Assembly: GCF_011064595.1 (NCBI RefSeq)
Contig: NZ_JAALJI010000023.1
Span: 1 to 64,000 of the forward strand
Length of the DNA stretch: 64,000 nucleotides
Source of the DNA: Paludisphaera soli
GTDB taxonomy: Bacteria; Planctomycetota; Planctomycetia; Isosphaerales; Isosphaeraceae
Direction: 5' to 3'
The stretch's first letter is position 1, and every line of letters starts with the position of its first letter. Below, piece after piece: positions 27,228 through 35,096 of this stretch. The translations under genes were made by a program, and so were the position numbers. The notes below the pieces were generated by a model. It saw only the letters and a program-made list of their open reading frames with translations. It was not told the DNA's origin and ran no database searches.

Positions 27228-27269
27228 CGTCGTCCGCCGCTCCGTTCCGCGTCCCATCCCGCCGCCCGA

Positions 27270-27298
27270 TTGACAGGGGCCGACGGCCTCAATAATAT
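27270..27298 (+). promoter_or_regulatory. Predicted promoter of the NO-defence operon
   Basis: TTGACA (27270-27275), 17-base spacer, TAATAT (27293-27298). The spacing and the exact -35 make this one of the clearest promoters in the window. The NsrR-like operator overlaps the -10. Confidence 0.6.
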
Positions 27299-27316
27299 GC
27301 ATTCGGAATGCAGTTT
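27294..27316. promoter_or_regulatory. NsrR-like operator (11-1-11 palindrome)
   Basis: Arms AATATGCATTC and GAATGCAGTTT around a central G match in 9 of 11 positions and follow the known NsrR consensus layout AAGATGYATTT-n-AAATRCATCTT. It lies between nsrR and the haemoglobin gene and covers the -10, so bound NsrR should block transcription. Confidence 0.65.
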
Positions 27317-27391
27317 AAAAGCCCGGCGGTCCGAACCGTGCGACGCCGGGCGTCGATCGGGGGCGGCCGGGAGCTTCCGGGAGGACGGGCC

Positions 27392-27832
27392 GTGACGCCT
27401 TCAGACCGGAACGGGCTTGATGCCCGAGTGGCGGGGCCGCCCCGGGAGGCCGACGTCGGCCCGACCGAGGCGAGGGTCCGCGAGGTGGTCGAGGAGTTCT
27501 ACCGCCGCGCCCGGGCCGACTCCCTGCTGGGGCCGATTTTTGCAGATCGGATCGCCGAATGGGACGGTCACCTGGCGCGGATGGTCGATTTTTGGTCGGC
27601 CGTGATGCGCGGGACGGGCCGCTACCGGGGCCGTCCGCTGCCGCTCCATCGGGCGATCGACGGGCTTTCCGGCGGCCATTTCGACCGCTGGATCGAGCTG
27701 TTCGACGCCACGACCCGGGACGTCTGCCCTCCCGACGAGGCCGCGGCGTTCCTGGGCCGCGCGCTTCACATCCGCGAGGCGATGACGAAGGTTCTTGAAC
27801 TGGGCGGGGCCGAGGCCCCGGCCGCGCGCTGA
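27392..27832 (+). CDS. Group III truncated haemoglobin
   Basis: The 146-residue haem protein probably helps detoxify NO or reactive nitrogen. Visible features are VREVVEEFYRRARADSLLGP, then IFADRIAEWDGHLARMVDFW and the haem-pocket region LHRAIDGLSGGHFDRWIELF; the proximal histidine is likely in PLPLHRAI. The start is GTG at 27392 with GGGAGG eight bases upstream; the ATG at 27308 lies inside the operator and is unlikely. It is the first gene of the putative NsrR regulon and 90 bp before the NO reductase. Confidence 0.88.
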   Translation: MTPSDRNGLDARVAGPPREADVGPTEARVREVVEEFYRRARADSLLGPIFADRIAEWDGHLARMVDFWSAVMRGTGRYRGRPLPLHRAIDGLSGGHFDRWIELFDATTRDVCPPDEAAAFLGRALHIREAMTKVLELGGAEAPAAR

Positions 27833-27922
27833 GCATCGGGGACGCCGCCCTTCGGAGACCCGCGCGGAGCGGTCGGGGCCGAGGCCCCTCCGCGCGCCGA
27901 GCGAACGAAGAAGGGAGCGATC

Positions 27923-30232
27923 ATGCGCTACGGCAGGTTGTGGCTGGGCTTGACCACGGTGATCGTGGGCTCGTTCGTGGTCCTGATCTACTTCGGGACC
28001 GAGCTTTACCGGATGGCCCCGCCGATCCCGGATCGGGTCGTGACGACGGACGGGAAGGTCCTGTTCACCGGCGAGGACGTGAAGGAGGGGCAGAACGTCT
28101 GGCAGTCGATGGGGGGCCAGGAGGTGGGCTCGGTCTGGGGCCACGGCGCGTACGTCGCGCCCGACTGGACGGCCGACTATCTGCACCGCGAGCTGACCTG
28201 GATCCTCGACCGCTGGGCGCCCGAGAAGGGGGCGGCGAGGTATGTGGAGCTTGACGCCGAGAGCCGCGCGGCGCTGCGAGAGCGGCTCAAGCGGGAGATC
28301 CGCCTCAACACGTACGAGCCGTCGACCGGCGACCTGACGGTCTCGCCCATCCGGGCCGAGGCGATGGCGGCTGTCGCGTCGCACTACGACGCGCTCTTCG
28401 GGACCGACCCGGACCTCCACGAGCTTCGCGACGCCTACGCGATCCCGGCCGACTCGATCAAGACGCCCGAGCGACGGGCGCAGATCGCGGCCTTCTTCTT
28501 CTGGGCCTCGTGGGCCTGCTCCACCGAGCGGCCGGGCTCGGCGATCACCTACACGAACAACTGGCCGGCCGAGGAGCTGATCGAGAACCGGCCGTCGGGC
28601 CAGATCGTCGTCTGGTCGGTGATCAGCTTCGTCTGCCTGCTTGCGGGCGTCGGCGCGTTGACGTGGATCTTCGCCGTCCAGCGCGGCCGCGAGGAGCACG
28701 ATCACCACCATCATCACCACGAGTATCCGGAGGGGGACCCGCTGCTGGCCCTGAACCCGACCCCTTCGATGCGCGGGACGCTCAAGTACTTCTACGCGGT
28801 CATCGCCCTGGCGGTGGTGCAGGTGGGGCTGGGGGCGGTGACGGCGCACTACGGGGTGGAGGGCTCGGGCTTCTACGGCATCCCGCTGGCGCAGTGGCTG
28901 CCGTACAGCGTGGTGCGGACCTGGCACACGCAGCTCGGCATCTTCTGGATCGCCACGGCGTGGCTTGCGACGGGCCTGTTCATCGCGCCGGCGGTCTCGG
29001 GGCATGAGCCCCGGTTCCAGAAGCTGGGGGTGGACTTCCTGTTCGTCTGCGTGGTGATCATCATCGTGGGCTCGATGTTCGGCCAGTGGCTCGGCGTCCA
29101 GCAGCGGCTGGGGAACGTCGCCAACTTCTGGTTCGGGCACCAGGGTTACGAGTACGTCGACCTGGGCCGCTTCTGGCAGATCTTCCTGACGATCGGGCTG
29201 TTTTTGTGGCTGGGGCTGATGATCCGCGCCATCGCGCCGGCCTTCCGTCGCCCGGAGACGAACCGGCACCTGCTGGGGCTGTTCCTGCTGGCCTCGGCGG
29301 CGATCCCCATCTTCTACACGCCGGGCCTGATGTGGCACCGGCACACGAACCTGGCGATCGCCGAGTACTGGCGTTGGTGGGTCGTCCACCTGTGGGTCGA
29401 GGGCTTCTTCGAGGTCTTCGCGACGGTGGTCATCGCCTTCCTGTTCACGCGGATGGGCCTGCTGCGGACGGCGACCGCGGCGGCGGCGGTGCTCTTCTCG
29501 ACGACCATCTTCCTCTCGGGCGGGATCATCGGGACCTTCCACCACCTGTACTTCACCGGCACGCCGACGGTGGTGACGGCCCTGGGGGCGGTCTTCAGCG
29601 CGTTGGAGGTCGTGCCGCTGGTCCTGATCGGCTTCGAGGCCTATGAGAACCTGTCGCTGAGCCGGGCGCGGCCGTGGGTCGAGGCGTACCGGATGCCGAT
29701 CCTCTTCTTCGTGTCGGTCGCATTCTGGAATCTGGTGGGGGCCGGCCTGTTCGGCTTTTTCATCAACCCGCCGATCGCCCTATACTACATGCAGGGGCTG
29801 AACACGACGGCCGTGCACGGCCACACCGCCCTGTTCGGGGTCTACGGCATGCTCGGGATCGGGCTGGCCCTGTTCTGCCTCAAGGGATTGACCGTCCGGC
29901 AGGTCTGGAAGACGGGCGTGCTGTCGTTCGCCTTCTGGTCGATCAACATCGGCCTGGCCTTGATGGTCCTCCTCAGCCTGCTGCCGCTGGGGCTGTTGCA
30001 GACCTGGGCGAGCGTCGAGCACGGCATGTGGTACGCCCGCTCGTCCGAGTTCATGCAGACGCCCACCATGCACGCCCTGCGCTGGATGCGCGTGGTCGGC
30101 GACACGATCTTCGCCGTCGGGATCGTGGCCCTGGGCTGGTTCGTCCTGGGGCTCAAGGGGGGCTGGTCGCTGGAGTCCGGGCCCGACGCCGTGGCCCGGC
30201 ACTACCCGGCCGAGGCGACGGCCTCGCGCTGA
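27923..30232 (+). CDS. norB: Quinol-dependent nitric oxide reductase (qNor)
   Basis: The 769-residue inner-membrane enzyme reduces 2 NO to N2O using quinol. It has the qNor-specific fused N-terminal region (residues about 1-250, with GQNVWQSMGGQEVGSVWGHG) and the 12-helix haem-copper-like core. Ligand histidines lie in RTWHTQLGIFWIATAWL, GTFHHLYFTG and TTAVHGHTALFGVYG, and the active-site glutamates in EGFFEVFAT. An unusual run HDHHHHHHEY joins the N-terminal region to the core near residues 258-267. It lies behind the haemoglobin gene and before the cupin gene, and is probably NsrR-controlled. Confidence 0.95.
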   Translation: MRYGRLWLGLTTVIVGSFVVLIYFGTELYRMAPPIPDRVVTTDGKVLFTGEDVKEGQNVWQSMGGQEVGSVWGHGAYVAPDWTADYLHRELTWILDRWAPEKGAARYVELDAESRAALRERLKREIRLNTYEPSTGDLTVSPIRAEAMAAVASHYDALFGTDPDLHELRDAYAIPADSIKTPERRAQIAAFFFWASWACSTERPGSAITYTNNWPAEELIENRPSGQIVVWSVISFVCLLAGVGALTWIFAVQRGREEHDHHHHHHEYPEGDPLLALNPTPSMRGTLKYFYAVIALAVVQVGLGAVTAHYGVEGSGFYGIPLAQWLPYSVVRTWHTQLGIFWIATAWLATGLFIAPAVSGHEPRFQKLGVDFLFVCVVIIIVGSMFGQWLGVQQRLGNVANFWFGHQGYEYVDLGRFWQIFLTIGLFLWLGLMIRAIAPAFRRPETNRHLLGLFLLASAAIPIFYTPGLMWHRHTNLAIAEYWRWWVVHLWVEGFFEVFATVVIAFLFTRMGLLRTATAAAAVLFSTTIFLSGGIIGTFHHLYFTGTPTVVTALGAVFSALEVVPLVLIGFEAYENLSLSRARPWVEAYRMPILFFVSVAFWNLVGAGLFGFFINPPIALYYMQGLNTTAVHGHTALFGVYGMLGIGLALFCLKGLTVRQVWKTGVLSFAFWSINIGLALMVLLSLLPLGLLQTWASVEHGMWYARSSEFMQTPTMHALRWMRVVGDTIFAVGIVALGWFVLGLKGGWSLESGPDAVARHYPAEATASR

Positions 30233-30286
30233 GGCGGGCCGGGTCGTCTGGCGCAACCTTTCCCATCCATCGGAAACGAGGTCACC

Positions 30287-30628
30287 ATGTCGGCGAATCC
30301 TGATCAATACGTGGCGGTGGTCGACCTGCTGGGCGGGGCCTCGGCCCCGTCGGGCGGGCGGAAGGTGGACACCCTGGCGAAGACGGACGCGTTCGAGCTG
30401 AAGCGGCTGACGCTGTCGCAGGGGGCCGAGGTCCCCGAGCACCACGCGCCGGGGCCGATCACCGTGCATTGCCTCGCCGGCCGGGTCGCCTTCCGGGCCG
30501 GCGGCGTCGAGCACGACCTGCCCGCCGGCCACCTGTTGCACCTGGCCGCGCGCGAGCCCCACGCCCTCGTCGCGACCGAGGACTCGGTGGTCCTGGTCAC
30601 CAAGCTGGCGGCCCCGGCCGGGTCCTGA
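30287..30628 (+). CDS. Small cupin-domain protein
   Basis: The 113-residue single cupin barrel has motifs PEHHAPGPITVHCLAGRVAF and PAGHLLHLAAREPHALVATE. The first motif keeps two candidate metal histidines (EHHAPG). The exact function is unknown; cupins of this type often accompany NO-reductase genes and may sense or protect metal centres (inference). It starts 54 bp after norB on the same strand and probably ends the operon. Confidence 0.82.
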   Translation: MSANPDQYVAVVDLLGGASAPSGGRKVDTLAKTDAFELKRLTLSQGAEVPEHHAPGPITVHCLAGRVAFRAGGVEHDLPAGHLLHLAAREPHALVATEDSVVLVTKLAAPAGS

Positions 30629-30666
30629 CCGAGCCCCGCCGAGCCGTCGCGATCGACGCCGATCGA

Positions 30667-31197
30667 TCAGCCGGGCGCGAGCCGCCTGCGGTACTCGCGC
30701 TCGGCGACCAGGTCGCGGGGGCTCTCCAGGCGGTCGAGGAAGACCAGCCCGCGCAGGTGGTCGTCCTCGTGCTGGAAGATCCGGGCGACGAAGTCCTCGA
30801 ACTCGCGGACGACGACCGCCCCCTCCGCGTCCCGATATCTCGCGACGATCCGGCGATGCCGGGGGACCTCGCCCCGCAGGCTGGGGATGCTCAGGCAGCC
30901 TTCCCAGCCCTTCACCAACTCGTCCGAGCGCTCGACGATCTCCGGGTTGACGACGACGATCGGCGGCTCCTCGACCGCGTCCGGGTAGCGCGGATTCGGC
31001 CTCGGCGCGACGAGGAAGATCTGCAGCGACTCGTAAACCTGGGGCGCGGCGATCCCCACGCCGTCGGCCTCGCGCATCGTCGCCAGCATGTCGTCGATCA
31101 GCGCGCGGACCTCGGCCGAGAGCGGGAACGCGACCGCCTCGGCCGGCGTCCGGAGCACGGGGTGTCCCAGCTGCGCGATCTGCCTGAGCACGGGCAT
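30667..31197 (-). CDS. def: Peptide deformylase
   Basis: Removes the formyl group from nascent N-terminal methionine. The 176-residue product has all three family motifs: GVGIAAPQ (46-53), EGCLS with C101, and QHEDDH with H143, E144 and H147, which form the metal site. The ATG has GAGGA seven bases upstream. It converges on the cupin gene. No fmt gene is adjacent. Confidence 0.95.
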   Translation of the reverse strand: MPVLRQIAQLGHPVLRTPAEAVAFPLSAEVRALIDDMLATMREADGVGIAAPQVYESLQIFLVAPRPNPRYPDAVEEPPIVVVNPEIVERSDELVKGWEGCLSIPSLRGEVPRHRRIVARYRDAEGAVVVREFEDFVARIFQHEDDHLRGLVFLDRLESPRDLVAEREYRRRLAPG

Positions 31198-31227
31198 GGG
31201 CGGGTCCTCGGGGCATCTCGCGGTCGA

Positions 31228-31301
31228 TCAGGGGCATCATCAAGGCGGACGAGACGGGAGGGCGACGGCTGGAAACGGCCTTCCCCCGCCAGGGGGGAAG
31301 G
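31228..31301. repeat. Rearranged family A element
   Basis: Linker CATCATCAAGGCGGACGAGA is followed by GGCGACGG and then only the outer palindrome of a - unit (CCTTCCCCCGCCAGGGGGGAAGG). The inner hairpins are lost. It lies upstream of def and guaC. Confidence 0.6.
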
Positions 31302-31452
31302 AATAGCCTCTTCGCGCCGATCCAACCGATGATGGCCCAGGGCGACGGCCGGCACAAGGCGAGTGGGCTTGGAAAACGGGGGGCCGCATCGGCTTCGGCG
31401 CGTCATTCGCTTCCTTCATCACGACGGCATGAGATCGAGGCCGGAGAACCCC

Positions 31453-32481
31453 ATGCGCATCGACAACGACCCGAAGCTGGATTTCGACGACGTGCTGATC
31501 CGACCCAAGCGTTCCGAGGCCCCGAGCCGGGCGTCGGTGGAGCTGGCGCGGGAATATCGGTTCCTCAACGGCGGGACGTGGCGGGGCGTGCCGATCGTGG
31601 CGGCCAACATGGACACCGTCGGGACGTTCGCGATGGCCCGGGCGCTCGGGCCGCCGATGCTCACCTGCCTGCACAAGCATTATCCCGAGGAGGCGCTCGT
31701 CGACTTCTTCGGCGAGGAGGGGCGCGCAGACTCGGCCTTCTTCACCGTCGGGCTCCAGGACGACGAGTACGACAAGCTGGCGGCCGTGAAGAAGAAGGCC
31801 GACGTCCGCATGGTGTGCGTCGACGCGGCGAACGGCTACACCAAGTACTTCGTCGAGCGCGTGAAGCGGATCCGCGACGCGTTCCCCGAGCTGGTCGTCA
31901 TGGCCGGGAACGTCGCCACGCCCGACATGGTCCAGGAGCTGCTCATCTCCGGCGCGGCCGACATCGTGAAGATCGGGATCGGGCCGGGGAGCGTCTGCAC
32001 GACCCGGCGGACCACGGGCGTGGGCTACCCGCAGCTCTCGGCGATCATCGAGTGCGCCGACGCCGCCCACGGCCTCCGCGGGCACGTCTGCGCCGACGGC
32101 GGCTGCCGATACCCGGGCGACGTGGTCAAGGCGTTCGCCGCCGGGGCCGACTTCGTGATGCTCGGCGGGATGCTGGCCGGGCACGACGAATGCGAGGGGA
32201 CCTGGGTCGAGGAGGACGGCCGTCGGGTCGCCCTGGAGTTCTACGGGATGTCCAGCCGCGAGGCCCTGGACAAGTACGCCGGCGGCCGGCGGGACTACCG
32301 CGCCTGCGAGGGCCGGGCGGTCTCCGTGCCCTACAAGGGGCCCGTCCTCGACACCATGCAGGAGGTCGCCGGCGGCATCCGCAGCGCCTGCGCCTACGTC
32401 GGCGCGACGCGGCTGAAGGACCTGTCCAAGTGCACCACGTTCGTCCTCTGCCAGCGTCCCCACGGCAGCATGTTCGCCTAG
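31453..32481 (+). CDS. guaC: GMP reductase
   Basis: Converts GMP to IMP with NADPH in purine salvage. The 342-residue product lacks the CBS domains of IMP dehydrogenase. The catalytic cysteine is C182 in GIGPGSVCTTRRTTGVGYPQ. Other GuaC-typical segments are KLDFDDVLIRPKRS, IVAANMDTVGTFAMA, FVMLGGMLAGHDECEG, EFYGMSSREALDKY and IRSACAYVGATRLKDLS. The start MRIDNDPKLDF has GGAGA seven bases upstream and was chosen over an upstream in-frame ATG. Confidence 0.94.
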   Translation: MRIDNDPKLDFDDVLIRPKRSEAPSRASVELAREYRFLNGGTWRGVPIVAANMDTVGTFAMARALGPPMLTCLHKHYPEEALVDFFGEEGRADSAFFTVGLQDDEYDKLAAVKKKADVRMVCVDAANGYTKYFVERVKRIRDAFPELVVMAGNVATPDMVQELLISGAADIVKIGIGPGSVCTTRRTTGVGYPQLSAIIECADAAHGLRGHVCADGGCRYPGDVVKAFAAGADFVMLGGMLAGHDECEGTWVEEDGRRVALEFYGMSSREALDKYAGGRRDYRACEGRAVSVPYKGPVLDTMQEVAGGIRSACAYVGATRLKDLSKCTTFVLCQRPHGSMFA

Positions 32482-32570
32482 ATTCCGGAGTGGACGGATG
32501 AACCCTTTTGCGAGGAGGGGCGTAGAACGGAGAGGAACGCATCCCACGATCTTCAACGCCGGGGCGTCGC

Positions 32571-33134
32571 ATGAATCACCAATCGCTCAAGGGACAACTG
32601 CTGATCGCTTCGCCCCAGGTCCAGTCGTCGCTCTTCGCCCGGTCGGTGGTCCTGGTGCTGGAGCACACCGAGGAGGACGGGGCCAAGGGGGTCATCCTCA
32701 ACCTGCCCACCAGCGCCACGATGGCCGACCTGGCGGGCAAGCTGTTCGACGAGGACTTCGCCTGGGAGAAGCCGCTCCACCTGGGGGGGCCGGTCGCCGG
32801 CCCGCTGCTCGTGCTGCACACCCGCGCCAAGCTGGCCGACCTGGAGGTCGCCTCGGGCGTCTACGTGGCGCTCGACGCCGCCAAGTCGCAGCACCTGATC
32901 ACCCAGGAGATCGAGCCGTCGCTGGTCGTCGCCAATTTCTCCGGCTGGGCCCCGGGCCAGCTCGAACAGGAGCTGCGCGACGACGTCTGGGTCGTGGCCC
33001 CCGCCGACACCCGCCGGATCTTCGGCGGGCTCGACCAGGACCTCTGGTGGACCACCATGCGCGACCTCCGCGCCTCCATCCTTCAGGACATTCTGGGGCT
33101 AGCTGAATTACCCAGAGACCCCAGTTTGAACTAA
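32571..33134 (+). CDS. YqgE/AlgH family protein (UPF0301)
   Basis: The 187-residue product has family segments LKGQLLIASPQVQSSLFARS, LEHTEEDGAKGVILNLPT, LHLGGPVAGPLLVLH and the ANFSGWAPGQLEQELRDDVW block near the C terminus. The function of the family is not settled; some members affect alginate regulation. It is 90 bp downstream of guaC on the same strand. Confidence 0.93.
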   Translation: MNHQSLKGQLLIASPQVQSSLFARSVVLVLEHTEEDGAKGVILNLPTSATMADLAGKLFDEDFAWEKPLHLGGPVAGPLLVLHTRAKLADLEVASGVYVALDAAKSQHLITQEIEPSLVVANFSGWAPGQLEQELRDDVWVVAPADTRRIFGGLDQDLWWTTMRDLRASILQDILGLAELPRDPSLN

Positions 33135-33280
33135 GTGAAGAAAATTTCCGTTCGGTCTGTAAGATTCGCACGGATCTGAGCCTGCAGGATCCTCGGCGAA
33201 GCCCTATGATGAAAAGGAGGCAAGGCGACGCGCCCGGCCAGGGAGGAGGCGCGTCGTAATCGTCGAGGAGACCCGAGAAC

Positions 33281-34633
33281 GTGTCGATTTGGGACGGAGA
33301 AGCGGACCAACGGATTTGGGGCGACTGCCCGCGGCGGGTCGTGGTGATCGGCGCGGGGTTCGCCGGCCTGGCCGTGATCCAGGGGCTGAAGAAGGCCCCG
33401 GCGTGCGTGTCGGTGATCGATCGACAGAATCATCACCTGTTCCAACCTTTGTTGTATCAGGTGGCGACGGCCTCGCTGAACCCCAGCGACATCGCCGCGC
33501 CGATCCGGCGGATCGTCCGGGGCCAGAAGAATACCGAGATCCTGCTGGCGGACGTGACGGGGATCGACGTCGACCGCCGGGTGGTGACCCTGGCCGACGG
33601 CGAGACGCCGTATGACGTCCTGGTCCTGGCCGCCGGCGCGACGCACTCGTACTTCGGGCATCCCGAGTGGGAGGAGCATGCGCCGGGGTTGAAGTCGGTC
33701 GAGGACGCCCTGGAGATCCGCCGGCGGATGCTCCTGGCGTTCGAGATCGCCGAGCGCGAGACCGACGAGGCCGTCCGCCGCGAATGGCTGACGTTCGTGG
33801 TGGTCGGCGGCGGGCCGACCGGCGTGGAGCTGGCGGGCACGCTCCGCGAGGTCGCCCGGATGACCCTGGCGAAGGACTTCGCCCACATCGACCCGGCCAC
33901 GGCCCGGGTGATCCTGGTGGAAGGCTCGCCCCGCGTGCTGCCGCCCTACTCGACCAAGCTTTCGGAGAGCGCCTTGCGGCAGTTGCAGGGGCTGGGCGTG
34001 GAGGTCCGCACCGGCGCGATCGTGACGGAGATCGACGCCGAGGGCGTGGCGATCGGCGACGAGCGGATCGCGTCGCGGACGGTCCTCTGGGCGGCCGGCG
34101 TGGCGGCCTCGCCGCTGGGACGCTCGCTGGGCGTCCCGCTCGACCGCGCCGGTCGGGTGATGATCGAGCCCGACCTGACCGTTCCGGGTCATCCCGAGAT
34201 CTACGTCATCGGCGACCTGGCCCACCTGGAGCAGGACGGCAAGGCGATCCCGGGCGTCGCCCCCGCCGCCTCCCAGATGGGCAAGCACGCCGCCCGAAAC
34301 ATCCTGCTGGCGCTCAAGGGCGAGCCGACCCGTCCGTTCAAATACGTCGACAAGGGCTCGATGGCGACCATCGGCCGAGGGGCGGCGGTGGCCCAGATCG
34401 GCCGCTGGAACATCTCCGGCTTCGTCGCCTGGCTGCTCTGGATGTTCGTCCACGTCCTGTTCCTGATCGGCTTCCGCAACAAGCTGCTGGTCATCATCCA
34501 GTGGGCCTGGTCCTACCTGAGCTACGATCGCGGCGCGCGGCTCATCACCGGCCGCGCCGAGGGCCCGTTGGTCCAGGGATTGACCGAGAAACGGCTCCCC
34601 TCCACGACCGAGGCCGAGGCGATCCACGGCTGA
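33281..34633 (+). CDS. ndh: Type II NADH:quinone oxidoreductase (NDH-2)
   Basis: Peripheral membrane flavoprotein passing electrons from NADH to quinone without pumping protons. The 450-residue product has the FAD motif VVVIGAGFAGLAVIQGL (19-35), the NAD motif FVVVGGGPTGVELAGTL and the second FAD motif PEIYVIGDLAHLEQDGKAIP. The C-terminal part (GFVAWLLWMFVHVLFLIGF) is hydrophobic and likely anchors it to the membrane. The start codon is GTG, with GAGGAG ten bases upstream. A strong hairpin follows. Confidence 0.94.
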   Translation: MSIWDGEADQRIWGDCPRRVVVIGAGFAGLAVIQGLKKAPACVSVIDRQNHHLFQPLLYQVATASLNPSDIAAPIRRIVRGQKNTEILLADVTGIDVDRRVVTLADGETPYDVLVLAAGATHSYFGHPEWEEHAPGLKSVEDALEIRRRMLLAFEIAERETDEAVRREWLTFVVVGGGPTGVELAGTLREVARMTLAKDFAHIDPATARVILVEGSPRVLPPYSTKLSESALRQLQGLGVEVRTGAIVTEIDAEGVAIGDERIASRTVLWAAGVAASPLGRSLGVPLDRAGRVMIEPDLTVPGHPEIYVIGDLAHLEQDGKAIPGVAPAASQMGKHAARNILLALKGEPTRPFKYVDKGSMATIGRGAAVAQIGRWNISGFVAWLLWMFVHVLFLIGFRNKLLVIIQWAWSYLSYDRGARLITGRAEGPLVQGLTEKRLPSTTEAEAIHG

Positions 34634-34644
34634 GGCCCCCCGCC

Positions 34645-34675
34645 GACCCGCCCCGGCGATCCGTCGGGGCGGGTC
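34645..34675 (+). terminator. Perfect 11-bp hairpin after ndh
   Basis: Arms GACCCGCCCCG (34645-34655) and CGGGGCGGGTC (34665-34675) with a 9-base loop, 11 bp after the ndh stop. GC-rich and without a T-tract, as for other presumed terminators here. Confidence 0.65.
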
Positions 34676-34789
34676 GTGGCGATCGTGCGGCCGTTCAGGT
34701 TTCGCGAGGCCGGAAATCCGGCGCGATCGGTCGTCTTTACCCAGGTTCGCGTGTTAGATTTGGGTCGACACCACCTGGGAGCGGCACCG

Positions 34790-35062
34790 ATGAACGCGAC
34801 GAATCCTGAACCGATGCGGGCGGGCGTCCCCCCCGAGCTGACTTCCCTCCGGGACCGGATCCTGGCCTTGCCCCCCGACGCGAGGGCCGAGCTGGAGCCG
34901 TTGATGGACGACGTGGTGGAACAGGCGATGTTCCGCTCGCGCGTCCTGACGATCGCCAAGGAAGGCCTCGAACGCTACCGCCTGGAGCTGGCGGCCCTGC
35001 GGTTCGACCTGGAAGCCACCCGCCGCGAGCATCAGGCGTCCCGGGTCCGCTCGGACGCCTGA
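34790..35062 (+). CDS. Small helical hypothetical protein
   Basis: The 90-residue product is not recognised. After a Pro-rich start it is almost wholly charged alpha-helix (LTSLRDRILALPPDARAELE, EGLERYRLELAALRFDLEAT), probably coiled-coil, with no signal peptide. The ATG at 34790 has GGGAGCGG upstream. A TTAGAT lies about 30 bp before the start but lacks a good -35. It converges on the histidine kinase gene 34 bp away. Confidence 0.65.
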   Translation: MNATNPEPMRAGVPPELTSLRDRILALPPDARAELEPLMDDVVEQAMFRSRVLTIAKEGLERYRLELAALRFDLEATRREHQASRVRSDA

Positions 35063-35096
35063 GCGGCCTTGCGCCCGCGCCCCTCCGACGATCGAA

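Noticed and set aside
31453-32481. IMP dehydrogenase
   Set aside because: No CBS domains, and the sequence around C182 and the C-terminal YGMSS/VGATRL segments follow GMP reductase.
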